Origin: Alphaproteobacteria bacterium
GTDB taxonomy: Bacteria > Pseudomonadota > Alphaproteobacteria > SHVR01
NCBI GenBank assembly: GCA_009694185.1
Contig: SHVR01000022.1
Span: 1 to 39,925, forward strand
Length of the DNA stretch: 39,925 nt
Reading direction: 5' to 3'
Numbering within the stretch: the stretch's first letter is position 1; each line of letters starts with the position of its first letter. The notes beneath the pieces were generated by a model. It was not told where the DNA came from and did no database searches. It worked only from the letters and a program-made list of their open reading frames with translations. The translations under genes and the position numbers were made by a program. Below, piece after piece: positions 1-7,225 of this stretch.

Positions 1-38
1 AGCCAAGCGTGCGGAGCGCGCGCCCGGCGTTTGAGGGC

Positions 39-68
39 GTCTCGATGATCGGTCTCGATCATCGAGAC
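39..68. repeat. Perfect inverted repeat downstream of metY
   Basis: A perfect 13-bp stem (39-51 with 56-68, arms GTCTCGATGATCG and CGATCATCGAGAC) closes a four-base GTCT loop. A second palindrome, GGTCTCGAT-C-ATCGAGACC at 51-69, shares the right arm, so two mutually exclusive hairpins can form. It lies 28 bases past the metY stop on the - strand. There is no T-run on either side, so it is not a classic intrinsic terminator. It may still end or protect the metY transcript. Confidence 0.6.
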
Positions 69-95
69 CTGGTATAAGAGACCCGCCGTTCGGCC

Positions 96-1409
96 CTATT
101 GCGCGGCGGCCCGGATTGGCGCCGCCGCCAACGCCTGGTCGAGATCGGCGATGATGTCGTCGATATGCTCGATGCCGATGGACAAGCGCACGAAACCGTC
201 CGACACGCCGCTCGCCGTCAGCTCCGCCGGCGAGAGCTGCGAGTGGGTCGTCGTCGCCGGGTGGATGGCGAGGCTGCGCGCGTCGCCGATATTGGCGACA
301 TGGTAGAACATCTTCAGCGAGTCGATGAAACGCCGCCCCGCCTCGCGGCCGCCCTTCAGTTCCATGCCGACCAGGCCGCCATAGCCGCCGCTGAGATAAT
401 AGTCGGCCCGGCGCTTCTGCTCGCCGGTAAAGAGGCTCGGAAAGATCACCTTGCCGACGGCCGGGTGCTTTGCCAGCCAGTCGACCACCGCCTGGGCGTT
501 GCGGCAATGTTCGCGCATGCGGAGCGCCAGGGTCTCCAGCCCCTGGATATGCATGAACGAGTTGAATGGCGAGGCGGCCGAGCCGAAATCGCGCAACAGC
601 GTCACCCTGGCCTTGATGATGTAGGCAATCGGGCCGAGCGGCTTCGCCGCCTGGGTCCAGACGGCGCCGTGATAGCTCGGGTCCGGCTGGTTCAGATAGG
701 GCTGGCGAACGGCATGCTTCTCCCAGTCGAAATTGCCGCCGTCGACGATAATGCCGCCGATCGAGGTGCCATGGCCGCCGATCCATTTGGTCATGGAATG
801 GACGATGATGGCGGCACCATGGTCGAACGGGCGACAGAGAATCGGCGCCGCCGTGTTGTCCATGATCAGCGGAATACCGAACGACCGGCCGATGTCCGCC
901 ACTTCCTTGATCGGAAAGACCGTCAGCTTCGGGTTGGGCAGGGTCTCGGCATAATAGGCGCGGGTCTTGGCGTCGGTGGCGCGCCGGAAACTCTCCGGGT
1001 CGGCGGGATCGACGAAGCGCACCTCGATGCCCTGGTCCTTGAGCGTGTTGGCAAAGAGGTTCCAGGTGCCGCCATAAAGGTCGGTCGAACTCACCACATT
1101 GTCGCCGGCATGGGCGACGTTCTGCACGGCGAAGGCCGACGCCGCCTGGCCCGACGACACCGCGAGCGCCGCCACGCCGCCTTCGAGTGCCGCGATGCGC
1201 TTCTCCAGGACGTCGTTGGTCGGGTTCATGATGCGGGTATAGACGTTGCCGAGCTCGGCCAGCGCGAACAGGTTCTGGGCGTGCTGGGTGTCCTTGAACT
1301 GGAAGGACGTGGTCTGGTAGATCGGCACGGCCACGGCGCCCGTCGCGGGATCGGCGCGGTGGCCGGCATGCAGGACGATGGTCTCCGGGTGACGGCTGTT
1401 GGCGGTCAT
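96..1409 (-). CDS. metY: O-acetylhomoserine aminocarboxypropyltransferase (sulfhydrylase), MetY-like
   Basis: A 437-residue cytosolic PLP enzyme of the Cys/Met-metabolism family. MetY-type members make homocysteine from O-acetylhomoserine and sulfide. The PLP lysine is K208 in SMTKWIGGHGTSIGG. The N-terminal segment ETIVLHAGHRADPATGA and the YTRIMNPTND motif (residues 57-66), which contributes to the neighbouring active site, are typical. The length matches the MetY group (about 425-440) rather than the shorter cystathionine gamma-synthases (about 385). The ATG at 1409 follows a good GGAGG site five bases upstream. The gene is downstream of and co-directional with the enolase-superfamily gene, separated by 68 bases containing a hairpin. 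It probably serves methionine synthesis rather than the neighbouring catabolic genes (inference). Confidence 0.92.
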   Translation of the reverse strand: MTANSRHPETIVLHAGHRADPATGAVAVPIYQTTSFQFKDTQHAQNLFALAELGNVYTRIMNPTNDVLEKRIAALEGGVAALAVSSGQAASAFAVQNVAHAGDNVVSSTDLYGGTWNLFANTLKDQGIEVRFVDPADPESFRRATDAKTRAYYAETLPNPKLTVFPIKEVADIGRSFGIPLIMDNTAAPILCRPFDHGAAIIVHSMTKWIGGHGTSIGGIIVDGGNFDWEKHAVRQPYLNQPDPSYHGAVWTQAAKPLGPIAYIIKARVTLLRDFGSAASPFNSFMHIQGLETLALRMREHCRNAQAVVDWLAKHPAVGKVIFPSLFTGEQKRRADYYLSGGYGGLVGMELKGGREAGRRFIDSLKMFYHVANIGDARSLAIHPATTTHSQLSPAELTASGVSDGFVRLSIGIEHIDDIIADLDQALAAAPIRAAAQ

Positions 1410-1429
1410 GGGGGCCTCCAGTCAGGGAA

Positions 1430-1457
1430 GTCCCGACCCTGCCGGGGCGGGTCGGAC
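1430..1457 (-). other. Hairpin in the metY leader
   Basis: GTCCCGACCC (1430-1439) pairs with GGGTCGGAC (1449-1457), with one bulged base and a nine-base loop. It lies in the 68-bp gap between the enolase-like gene and metY, about 20 bases before the metY start. It has no T-run and does not match a SAM riboswitch consensus that I can recognise. It may be a processing or weak termination signal. Confidence 0.35.
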
Positions 1458-1477
1458 GAGTCAAGCGGGTGCGCCCG

Positions 1478-2647
1478 TTAGAGGCGCCGTCCATACTGGC
1501 CGACGAACGCTTCGTTGACGGTCACACCAAGGCCCGGCCGGTCGGAGATTTCGATCATGCCGTCGACCGCCTCGAACTTCTCCTGCGGCAGCTCGTGCAG
1601 CAGCGGGTTGGCGCCGAGGGAATATTCGAGCGTGAAGCCGCTGGATGCGACCGCGCCCACATGCATGCCGGCGGCGAAGGTGAAGGCGCCGCCCCAGATA
1701 TGCGGCGCGAAGAGGATGTTGCTCGCACTCGCCAAAGCCTCGATCCGGAGCGCTTCCGTGATGCCACCCGCGATCGAGAGGTCGGGCTGGATCACGTCCA
1801 CCGCCTTCAGCTCGATCAGTTCGCGAAAGTCGAAGCGGGTGAACTCGCTCTCGCCGGCGGCGATCGGAATGTCGGTCGAGGCGCGCACTTCGGCCATGCC
1901 GCGCTTATCGTCGGGCGAGACCGGCTCTTCCAGCCAGCCGATATTGCAATCCGCCACCTGACGGCAAAAGCGCTTGGCCTCGGCCACGGTCCAGGTGCCG
2001 TGGGCGTCGCACATGATGCCGATATCGTCGCCCAGGCCCTCGCGCGCCGTCTTCACCCGCTTGACCGACGTGGCGACATTGCCGTCGGCCGAGCCGACGC
2101 GCATCTTCACGGCCTTGAACTTGCCACGGTCGATGAAGGTCTTGAGCTGGGCCACGATCTTGTCGGCTGGCGCCCAGCCGCCCGACGCATAGGCCGGCAT
2201 GTGGCTGGCGCGCCGGCCGCCCAGGAGACGCCAGACCGGTGCATTGAGCGAGCGGCCGAGTATGTCCCAAAGCGCCATGTCGACGCCGGCAATCGCCGCG
2301 ATGGAGATGCCGCGCCGGCCGAGGCCCGGAAAGCCGTGCCCGCGAGCGAGCGCGAAATGCGCCCGGGTCTGATTGTACATCACATCCCAAAGGCGCGAGA
2401 TGTCGCGCGGGTCCTGGCCGACCAGCAGCGGCCCGTACTCCTTTTCGATGAGCGCCACGAGCGCGTGGCAGATGCCGTTCGAGGGCAGCGCCGCCTTGGC
2501 CTCGCCATGGCCGGTGATACCGGCGTCGGTTGCGATGCGCACCAGCACCGAGTCGAACGACGTGGCCGGCCCATAGTCGCTCACATGCTGGCGTTCCTTG
2601 GCAATCGGCACATGCAGCCAGGTGGCGGTGACGGACGTGATCTTCAT
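1478..2647 (-). CDS. Mandelate racemase/muconate lactonizing enzyme family protein (sugar-acid dehydratase-like)
   Basis: A 389-residue enolase-superfamily enzyme with an N-terminal capping domain (about 1-130) and a C-terminal TIM barrel. Visible active-site residues are the K181-x-R183 motif at the end of the second barrel strand, metal ligands D214, E240 or E241 (WLEEP) and E266 (AGESEF), and the D289/H316 acid-base dyad (QPDLS, FAPHIWG). Lys plus a His-Asp dyad places it in the mandelate racemase subgroup, many of whose members dehydrate sugar acids. The exact substrate cannot be read from sequence. AGAGAGG precedes the ATG. It is divergent from the aldolase operon across an 86-bp gap, suggesting shared regulation. 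Confidence 0.88.
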   Translation of the reverse strand: MKITSVTATWLHVPIAKERQHVSDYGPATSFDSVLVRIATDAGITGHGEAKAALPSNGICHALVALIEKEYGPLLVGQDPRDISRLWDVMYNQTRAHFALARGHGFPGLGRRGISIAAIAGVDMALWDILGRSLNAPVWRLLGGRRASHMPAYASGGWAPADKIVAQLKTFIDRGKFKAVKMRVGSADGNVATSVKRVKTAREGLGDDIGIMCDAHGTWTVAEAKRFCRQVADCNIGWLEEPVSPDDKRGMAEVRASTDIPIAAGESEFTRFDFRELIELKAVDVIQPDLSIAGGITEALRIEALASASNILFAPHIWGGAFTFAAGMHVGAVASSGFTLEYSLGANPLLHELPQEKFEAVDGMIEISDRPGLGVTVNEAFVGQYGRRL

Positions 2648-2733
2648 GGGGGGGCCTCTCTGGGCAATGGCAGGGCGGTGTGGGACAGCCTATAGTGCCC
2701 GGCAATCGTATAAGGGCAAGGGAGAGTCATCGA

Positions 2734-3519
2734 ATGACCGCTACGGGCACGGCAGCGAACGGCAAGCCGATCAAGGATCAAGTCAGTCCGGAAGAGTGGC
2801 GGACGCGCGTCGATCTCGCCGCGTTCTACCGTCTCGTTGCCAAGCATGGCATGGACGATCTGGTGGGCACCCACCTCTCGGCGCGCGTGCCGGGCCATCC
2901 CGACCAGTTCCTCTTGAACCCCTATGGCCAGCTCTTCAACCAGATCACGGCGTCGAGCCTGGTCAAGGTGGATGTGGAGGGCAACACCATCCTGGACAGC
3001 GGCTATCCCGTGAACGCGGCGGGCTTCACCATCCATAGCGCCGTCCTCATGGGCCGCTCGGACGTGAATTCGGTCGCCCACACCCACACCATTCCGGGCA
3101 TGGCGATCTCGGCGACCGAAGCCGGCATCCTGCCGCTGACCCAGAACTCGGCCCGCTTCTACCAGCGCGTCGGCACCCATGATTACGAAGGCCCGGCGAC
3201 CGACCTGGACGAGCGCCAGCGCCTGCAACGCGACCTGGGCGACAAGGATGCGCTGGTGCTGCGCAATCATGGCCTGCTGGTGGCAAGCCCCTCGGTCCGC
3301 CAGGCCTGGTCGGCGCTCTACAATCTGGAGAAGGTTTGCAAGGTCCAGCTCATGGCCCAGTCGACGGGCGAGGAGCTGATCATGCCCTCCGAGAGCATCA
3401 TGCGGCACTGCTACGAGCAGATGCAGCGGAGCAGCAGCGGCGGCAACAGCCAGCGGCGCGATGGCTGGGAATCGCAGTTGCGCCTCCTCGACCGCGACGA
3501 TGCATCCTACGCCCACTAA
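2734..3519 (+). CDS. Class II aldolase/adducin family protein (copy 1)
   Basis: A 261-residue class II aldolase/adducin-fold protein. Zinc-binding histidines are visible in AHTHT (about residues 113-117) and RNHGLL (about 183-188). The catalytic Glu of L-fuculose-1-phosphate aldolase appears absent: the aligned stretch is VNAAGFTIH, with Gly four residues before the conserved His. This is common in adducin-like members, so aldol cleavage is uncertain. The ATG at 2734 was chosen over an in-frame ATG at 2680 because GGGAGAG lies just upstream and the family N-terminus fits. It is first in the + strand run and is followed by a paralogue about half identical by eye. Its stop codon lies inside a perfect 15-bp tandem repeat. 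Confidence 0.88.
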   Translation: MTATGTAANGKPIKDQVSPEEWRTRVDLAAFYRLVAKHGMDDLVGTHLSARVPGHPDQFLLNPYGQLFNQITASSLVKVDVEGNTILDSGYPVNAAGFTIHSAVLMGRSDVNSVAHTHTIPGMAISATEAGILPLTQNSARFYQRVGTHDYEGPATDLDERQRLQRDLGDKDALVLRNHGLLVASPSVRQAWSALYNLEKVCKVQLMAQSTGEELIMPSESIMRHCYEQMQRSSSGGNSQRRDGWESQLRLLDRDDASYAH

Positions 3520-3540
3520 GATTTCGCCCACTAAGATTTC
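3511..3540 (+). repeat. 15-bp tandem repeat duplicating the aldolase-1 stop codon
   Basis: GCCCACTAAGATTTC occurs twice without a gap (3511-3525 and 3526-3540). The first copy encodes the last residues Ala-His and the TAA stop of aldolase copy 1. The second places an in-frame TAA 15 bases later. The second copy runs directly into the ribosome-binding site of aldolase copy 2. Confidence 0.95.
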
Positions 3541-3554
3541 GCGGGAGAAAAACC

Positions 3555-4349
3555 ATGAATGTCGCTGCTCGTTCGATCGAGGAAGCACCCGCCCTCAAGG
3601 ACAAGGTAAGTGCCGAGGAATGGGATACAAGGGTCGAGCTCGCCATGCTCTACCGCATCGTCGCCAAGTTCGGCATGACGGACCTGGCATTGACGCACCT
3701 GACGGCGCGCGTGCCGGGGCACGAAGACCATTTTCTCATCAACCCCTATGGGCTGATGTTCGAAGAAGTCACGGCCTCGAACCTGATCAAGGTGGACATG
3801 GATGGCACGATCGTCTCGCCCACCGAGTGGGAGGTGAACGCCGCCGGCTTTACCATCCATAGCGCCATCCATATGGCGCGCCCCGACGTCGCTTGTGTCG
3901 CCCATACCCACACGACCGTTGGCATGGCGCTCTCGACGCTGAAATGCGGCCTGCTGCCGATTACCCAGCATTCGATGCGCTTCTACAACCGGGTCGCTTA
4001 TCACGACTGGGAGGGTATTTCGACCAATCTGGACGAACGCGAGCGCCTGGTCGCCGATCTGGGCGACAAATACGCCATGATCCTGCGCAATCACGGCCTC
4101 TTGGTCTGCGGGCGGAGCGTGATGGAAGCGTGGAAGCTGCTGTTCTACATGGAGAAGAGCGCGGAGGCTCAGCTCGTCGCCATGGCCGCGGCCCATGCCA
4201 GCGGCGGCCGGCTGGTCGCCCCCCCGCCCGAGATGTGCGAAGCGAGCGCCCAGCAGCTCTGGCGCAACAGCAACAAGCCGGCCGGGCATAACGATTGGCC
4301 GGCGCTCCGCGTGGAACTCGACAAAGAAGACCCCTCCTACAGGCATTGA
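3555..4349 (+). CDS. Class II aldolase/adducin family protein (copy 2)
   Basis: A 264-residue paralogue of the preceding gene, sharing KDKVSAEEW, THLTARVPGH, VNAAGFTIHSA, AHTHT and RNHGLL blocks. Copy 1 and copy 2 align along their whole length, so this is a tandem duplication that has since diverged. Zinc-ligand histidines are present; the FucA catalytic Glu again appears replaced by Gly. The ATG at 3555 follows GGGAGA by six bases; the open frame extends upstream to 3336, but that overlaps copy 1 and lacks homology. Possible outcomes are a homo- or hetero-oligomer, or two substrates. The 3' end carries another stop-spanning tandem repeat. Confidence 0.87.
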   Translation: MNVAARSIEEAPALKDKVSAEEWDTRVELAMLYRIVAKFGMTDLALTHLTARVPGHEDHFLINPYGLMFEEVTASNLIKVDMDGTIVSPTEWEVNAAGFTIHSAIHMARPDVACVAHTHTTVGMALSTLKCGLLPITQHSMRFYNRVAYHDWEGISTNLDERERLVADLGDKYAMILRNHGLLVCGRSVMEAWKLLFYMEKSAEAQLVAMAAAHASGGRLVAPPPEMCEASAQQLWRNSNKPAGHNDWPALRVELDKEDPSYRH

Positions 4350-4370
4350 GCGGGCAGGCATTGAACGGGG
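4341..4370 (+). repeat. 15-bp imperfect tandem repeat duplicating the aldolase-2 stop codon
   Basis: AGGCATTGAGCGGGC (4341-4355) is followed at once by AGGCATTGAACGGGG (4356-4370), 13 of 15 bases identical. The first copy holds the Arg-His-TGA end of aldolase copy 2; the second gives an in-frame TGA 15 bases later. Its GGGG end lies five bases before the likely GTG start of the next gene and may serve as its weak ribosome-binding site. Confidence 0.88.
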
Positions 4371-4375
4371 CGCCG

Positions 4376-5194
4376 GTGGCGAAAAAGAGTCCCCTGACCG
4401 TCGGTATCGGCGGGCTCGGCGCCATCGGCCTTGCCGTGGCGACGGCCCTCGACCGGGGCGTGGACGGACTCAATTTGGTGGCCGTCTCGGCCCGCGACAA
4501 AGCGGTCGCCGCCGCGAAGATGGCCGCCTTCCGGACAGCCGTGCCCGTGGTTGGCCTGAGCGAACTCGCGGGGCTGGCCGACATCGTCGTCGAGTGCGTG
4601 CCGGCTGCCGCCTTTGCCGAGATCGCCGAGGCGGCCATCGACGCCGGGCGCATTTTCATGCCGTTGAGCGTGGGCGCATTACTGCCGCGCCTCGACCTGG
4701 TCGACCGCGCCAAGGCTACAGGTGCGCGCATCGTCGTGCCGACCGGAGCGCTCCTCGGCCTCGATGCCGTGCGCGCCGTCGCCGAGGGAACCATTCATTC
4801 CGTGCGCATGATCACGCGGAAGCCCCCGGGCGGGCTCGAGGGTGCCCCCTATCTCGTCGAGCGCGGCATCTCGCTCAAGGGCTTGAACGCGCCGCTCAAG
4901 GTCTTCGAGGGCACGGCCCGCGAGGGGGCAAAGGGCTTTCCCGCCAATGTCAATGTGGCGGCCGCCCTCTCGCTTGCCGGCATCGGGCCGGACGCGACCA
5001 CGCTCGAAATCTGGGCCGACCCGGGCATCGACCGCAACACCCACCGCATCGAAGTGGATTCCGACAGCGCCCGCTTCACGCTCGAGATCGCCAACATTCC
5101 CTCATCCGACAATCCGCGCACCGGCCGCAACACGCCCTTGAGTGTCATCGCCGCGCTTCGGGGCCTAACCAGCACGCTTAAGGTCGGAACGTAA
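4376..5194 (+). CDS. Aspartate dehydrogenase-like protein (NadX family)
   Basis: About 272 residues. The N-terminal Rossmann domain starts with TVGIGGLGAIG. The C-terminal aspartate-dehydrogenase domain shows GFPANVNVAAALSLAG, IWADPG, NTHRIEVDSDS and NPRTGRNTPLSVIAALR, all hallmark blocks. The His of NTHRIEV is the expected catalytic residue. The family converts L-aspartate to iminoaspartate/oxaloacetate with NAD(P); NadX feeds quinolinate synthesis, but here the setting is catabolic, so a different amino acid is possible. The GTG at 4376 was chosen because the family core starts just after it. A TTG at 4361 and an ATG at 4295 (overlapping the aldolase by 55 bases) are alternatives. Fifteen bases separate it from the amidase. 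Confidence 0.85.
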   Translation: MAKKSPLTVGIGGLGAIGLAVATALDRGVDGLNLVAVSARDKAVAAAKMAAFRTAVPVVGLSELAGLADIVVECVPAAAFAEIAEAAIDAGRIFMPLSVGALLPRLDLVDRAKATGARIVVPTGALLGLDAVRAVAEGTIHSVRMITRKPPGGLEGAPYLVERGISLKGLNAPLKVFEGTAREGAKGFPANVNVAAALSLAGIGPDATTLEIWADPGIDRNTHRIEVDSDSARFTLEIANIPSSDNPRTGRNTPLSVIAALRGLTSTLKVGT

Positions 5195-5209
5195 CCGGGG
5201 AGAGAACCC

Positions 5210-6736
5210 ATGGCCGAGCTCGCCTACAAGACGGCAACCGACCTCGCGGCCGACATTCGGGCGAAGCGCATCGGCGCCCTCGAACTGCTCGACCACTATC
5301 TGGCGCGCGAAGCCAAATTCAACCCTGCCCTCAACTGCATCGTGGTGAAGGACGTGGCGCGCGCCCGCGAACGGGCCAAGGCCGCCGACGCCGCCTTGGC
5401 CAAGGGCGAGGTCTGGGGGCCGCTGCATGGCGTGCCCATGACCATCAAGGAGAGCTACAACATCGCGGGCCTCCCCACGACCTGGGGCGTACCGGGGCTG
5501 CGCAATAATATGCCCATGACCAACGCCGTCATGGTCGACCGGCTGCTGGGCGCGGGCGCCATCATCTACGGCAAGACCAACGTGCCGCTGCTGCTTGCCG
5601 ACTCCCAGAGCTACAACGAAATCTACGGCACCACCAACAATCCCTGGGACGTGACGCGCGTGCCGGGCGGCTCGTCGGGCGGCTCGGCCGCCGCGCTCGC
5701 CGCCGGTCTTTCGGCGCTCGACGGGGGGAGCGACATCGGTGGCTCGCTCCGCAACCCGGCGCATTATTGCGGCGTCTACGCCCATAAGCCGACCCACGGC
5801 ATCGTGCCCATTCGCGGCCATGCCGCGGCCGATATCGTGGCGGTGCCCGATCTTTCGGTCGTCGGACCCATGGCGCGCTCGGCCGAGGATCTGGCCCTGG
5901 CACTCGGCATCGTTGCCGGACCCGATCTCTTGCACGCGCCGGGCTGGAAACTCGATTTGCCGGCGCCACGCGCCGAGGGCCTCAAGGGGCTTCGCGTCGC
6001 GCTTTGGGCGGACGATGCCAACGCGCCGGTCGACCGGACCGTGTCGGCGCGCATCGAGGCCGCCGTCGAAGCGCTGGCGCGCGCGGGGGCGCGGATCGAC
6101 GCGAAGGCGCGCCCGGACTTCGATGCGAGCGAAGCGCACCGCGTCTATATGCGCCTCTTGCGCGCCGTCACCACCGCCCGCCAGCCGGTCGAGACCTTCG
6201 AGGCGAACAAGCGGCGGCTCGCCACCCTCTCGCCCGACGACCGGAGTTCCGCGGCCAATGCCGTGCGCGGCTCGACCCTCTATCACCGCGAATGGCTCGC
6301 CTACAACGAAGAGCGCACCCGCATGCGCTGGGCCTGGCACGCGTTCTTCAAAGATCACGATGTGCTGCTGGCGCCGGTTGGGCTGACAGCCGCCTTCCCG
6401 CATAACCAGGAGCCCGACCGGGACAAGCGGTTCCTCACCGTGAACGGCCGGCCGGTGCCTTATCAGGACCAGCTCTTCTGGGCCGGCGTTGCCACGACAG
6501 CCTATCTGCCGGCGACCTCGGCGCCCATCGGGCTCACGCCCGAGGGGCTGCCGGTCGGCCTCCAGATCGTCGGCCCCGAACTCGCCGACCGCCAAACGAT
6601 CGAGGTGGCGCGCTTGCTTGCGGGTGAGATCGGCGGCTTCACCCCGCCGCCGGGATATGCGGGGGACCGGGCCGGATCGCCACAGGCGATACCGATACCG
6701 GCCGTACCCGGCGCTAGACCCGGCTCCGCCAGATAA
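5210..6736 (+). CDS. Amidase (amidase-signature family)
   Basis: A 508-residue amidase-signature hydrolase. The Ser-cisSer-Lys triad is readable: K80 (MTIKESYN), S155 in the GGSSGGSAAALAAG signature and nucleophile S179 in GGSDIGGSLRNPA. The spacing 80-155-179 equals that of fatty acid amide hydrolase (142-217-241). No signal peptide is visible. The substrate is not predictable within this family; it cleaves an amide to acid plus ammonia or amine. A strong GGGGAGAG precedes the ATG. It is last in the + strand run and its 3' end overlaps the convergent toxin gene by 23 bases. The C-terminal tail (after about 480) is Pro/Arg-rich and may be a non-conserved extension. Confidence 0.93.
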   Translation: MAELAYKTATDLAADIRAKRIGALELLDHYLAREAKFNPALNCIVVKDVARARERAKAADAALAKGEVWGPLHGVPMTIKESYNIAGLPTTWGVPGLRNNMPMTNAVMVDRLLGAGAIIYGKTNVPLLLADSQSYNEIYGTTNNPWDVTRVPGGSSGGSAAALAAGLSALDGGSDIGGSLRNPAHYCGVYAHKPTHGIVPIRGHAAADIVAVPDLSVVGPMARSAEDLALALGIVAGPDLLHAPGWKLDLPAPRAEGLKGLRVALWADDANAPVDRTVSARIEAAVEALARAGARIDAKARPDFDASEAHRVYMRLLRAVTTARQPVETFEANKRRLATLSPDDRSSAANAVRGSTLYHREWLAYNEERTRMRWAWHAFFKDHDVLLAPVGLTAAFPHNQEPDRDKRFLTVNGRPVPYQDQLFWAGVATTAYLPATSAPIGLTPEGLPVGLQIVGPELADRQTIEVARLLAGEIGGFTPPPGYAGDRAGSPQAIPIPAVPGARPGSAR

Positions 6737-6989
6737 GCGGGTCACGGCTCGAATGAAAGCACGCGATGACGTAAATCGCGTCCGGCATGGCTCGAAAGAA
6801 CAACCCATACGGAAACCGACGCAGACGCGCGCGGCGCACGCCGGCAAGTATTTCGGGGAACAGCAAGGAATTCGTCGCGATCCGTTGCGCCTGAAAATCA
6901 ACCTCGGCGCGAAACCGAGCGCCCAGGCCCGGTGCCGAGCCCTCATACCAGTCCTGCGCCGCGATCAATTCCAGCCGCGCGGCCGGCAT
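6714..6989 (-). CDS. Type II toxin, RelE/ParE family
   Basis: A 91-residue (or 98) ParE/RelE-fold toxin. Family landmarks are the RLELIAAQDWYE helix, FRAEVD, and the C-terminal RRFPYGLFFRAMPDAIYVIACFHSSR block. Such toxins target DNA gyrase or ribosome-bound mRNA; this subgroup is uncharacterised as far as I can tell. The first ATG (6989) drops the usual N-terminal beta strand. In-frame codons upstream read Thr-Tyr-Pro-Ile-Val-Ile, matching family N-termini, preceded by CTG (7008-7010) where a GTG/ATG overlapping the antitoxin TGA would be expected. The antitoxin lies directly upstream. The gene overlaps the convergent amidase end. Confidence 0.85.
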   Translation of the reverse strand: MPAARLELIAAQDWYEGSAPGLGARFRAEVDFQAQRIATNSLLFPEILAGVRRARLRRFPYGLFFRAMPDAIYVIACFHSSRDPLIWRSRV

Positions 6990-7006
6990 GATGACAATCG
7001 GGTAGG

Positions 7007-7225
7007 TCAGGGCGCCCGCTTTGCGAGTTCCGCTTTCAGCTTCTCCCAGCTAACGCCTTCGGCCCGGTCGTCCTTGAAGCTGGCGAGGCGGCGCCTGAGT
7101 TCCAGGCGCTGCGCGTGTGGTGTCGACAATTCAGCGTCGCTCATGCTGTCCCATAGGTCACCGATGAGCGCCAGGCGCTCGGCCAAGGTTAGGCGGGTAA
7201 TTTCGTCGCGCGTCAAGGTCGGCAT
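7007..7225 (-). CDS. Antitoxin, addiction-module component family (TIGR02574-like)
   Basis: A 72-residue protein with the features of the small addiction-module antitoxin family. These are the helical N-terminus LTLAERLALIGDLWDSM, the SxPHAQRLELRRRL segment and the Lys/Glu-rich SWEKLKAEL tail. It should bind and neutralise the adjacent ParE/RelE-type toxin. It is first in a two-gene operon, the usual order for this family. No DNA-binding motif is obvious at the N-terminus, so autoregulation is uncertain. The ATG at 7225 has only a weak upstream purine stretch. Confidence 0.83.
   Translation of the reverse strand: MPTLTRDEITRLTLAERLALIGDLWDSMSDAELSTPHAQRLELRRRLASFKDDRAEGVSWEKLKAELAKRAP

Noticed and set aside
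1410-1477. SAM riboswitch ahead of metY
   Set aside because: The 68-base spacer has a hairpin but none of the conserved SAM-II/SAM-V bases that I can recognise.
99-1481. Long + strand frame (460 codons) opposite metY
   Set aside because: Antisense shadow of a well-supported PLP enzyme; Arg/Asp/His-rich composition without family features, typical of GC-rich reverse frames.
5165-6946. 593-codon - strand frame opposite the amidase
   Set aside because: Shadow of the amidase; no domain, and the amidase triad on the other strand is intact.
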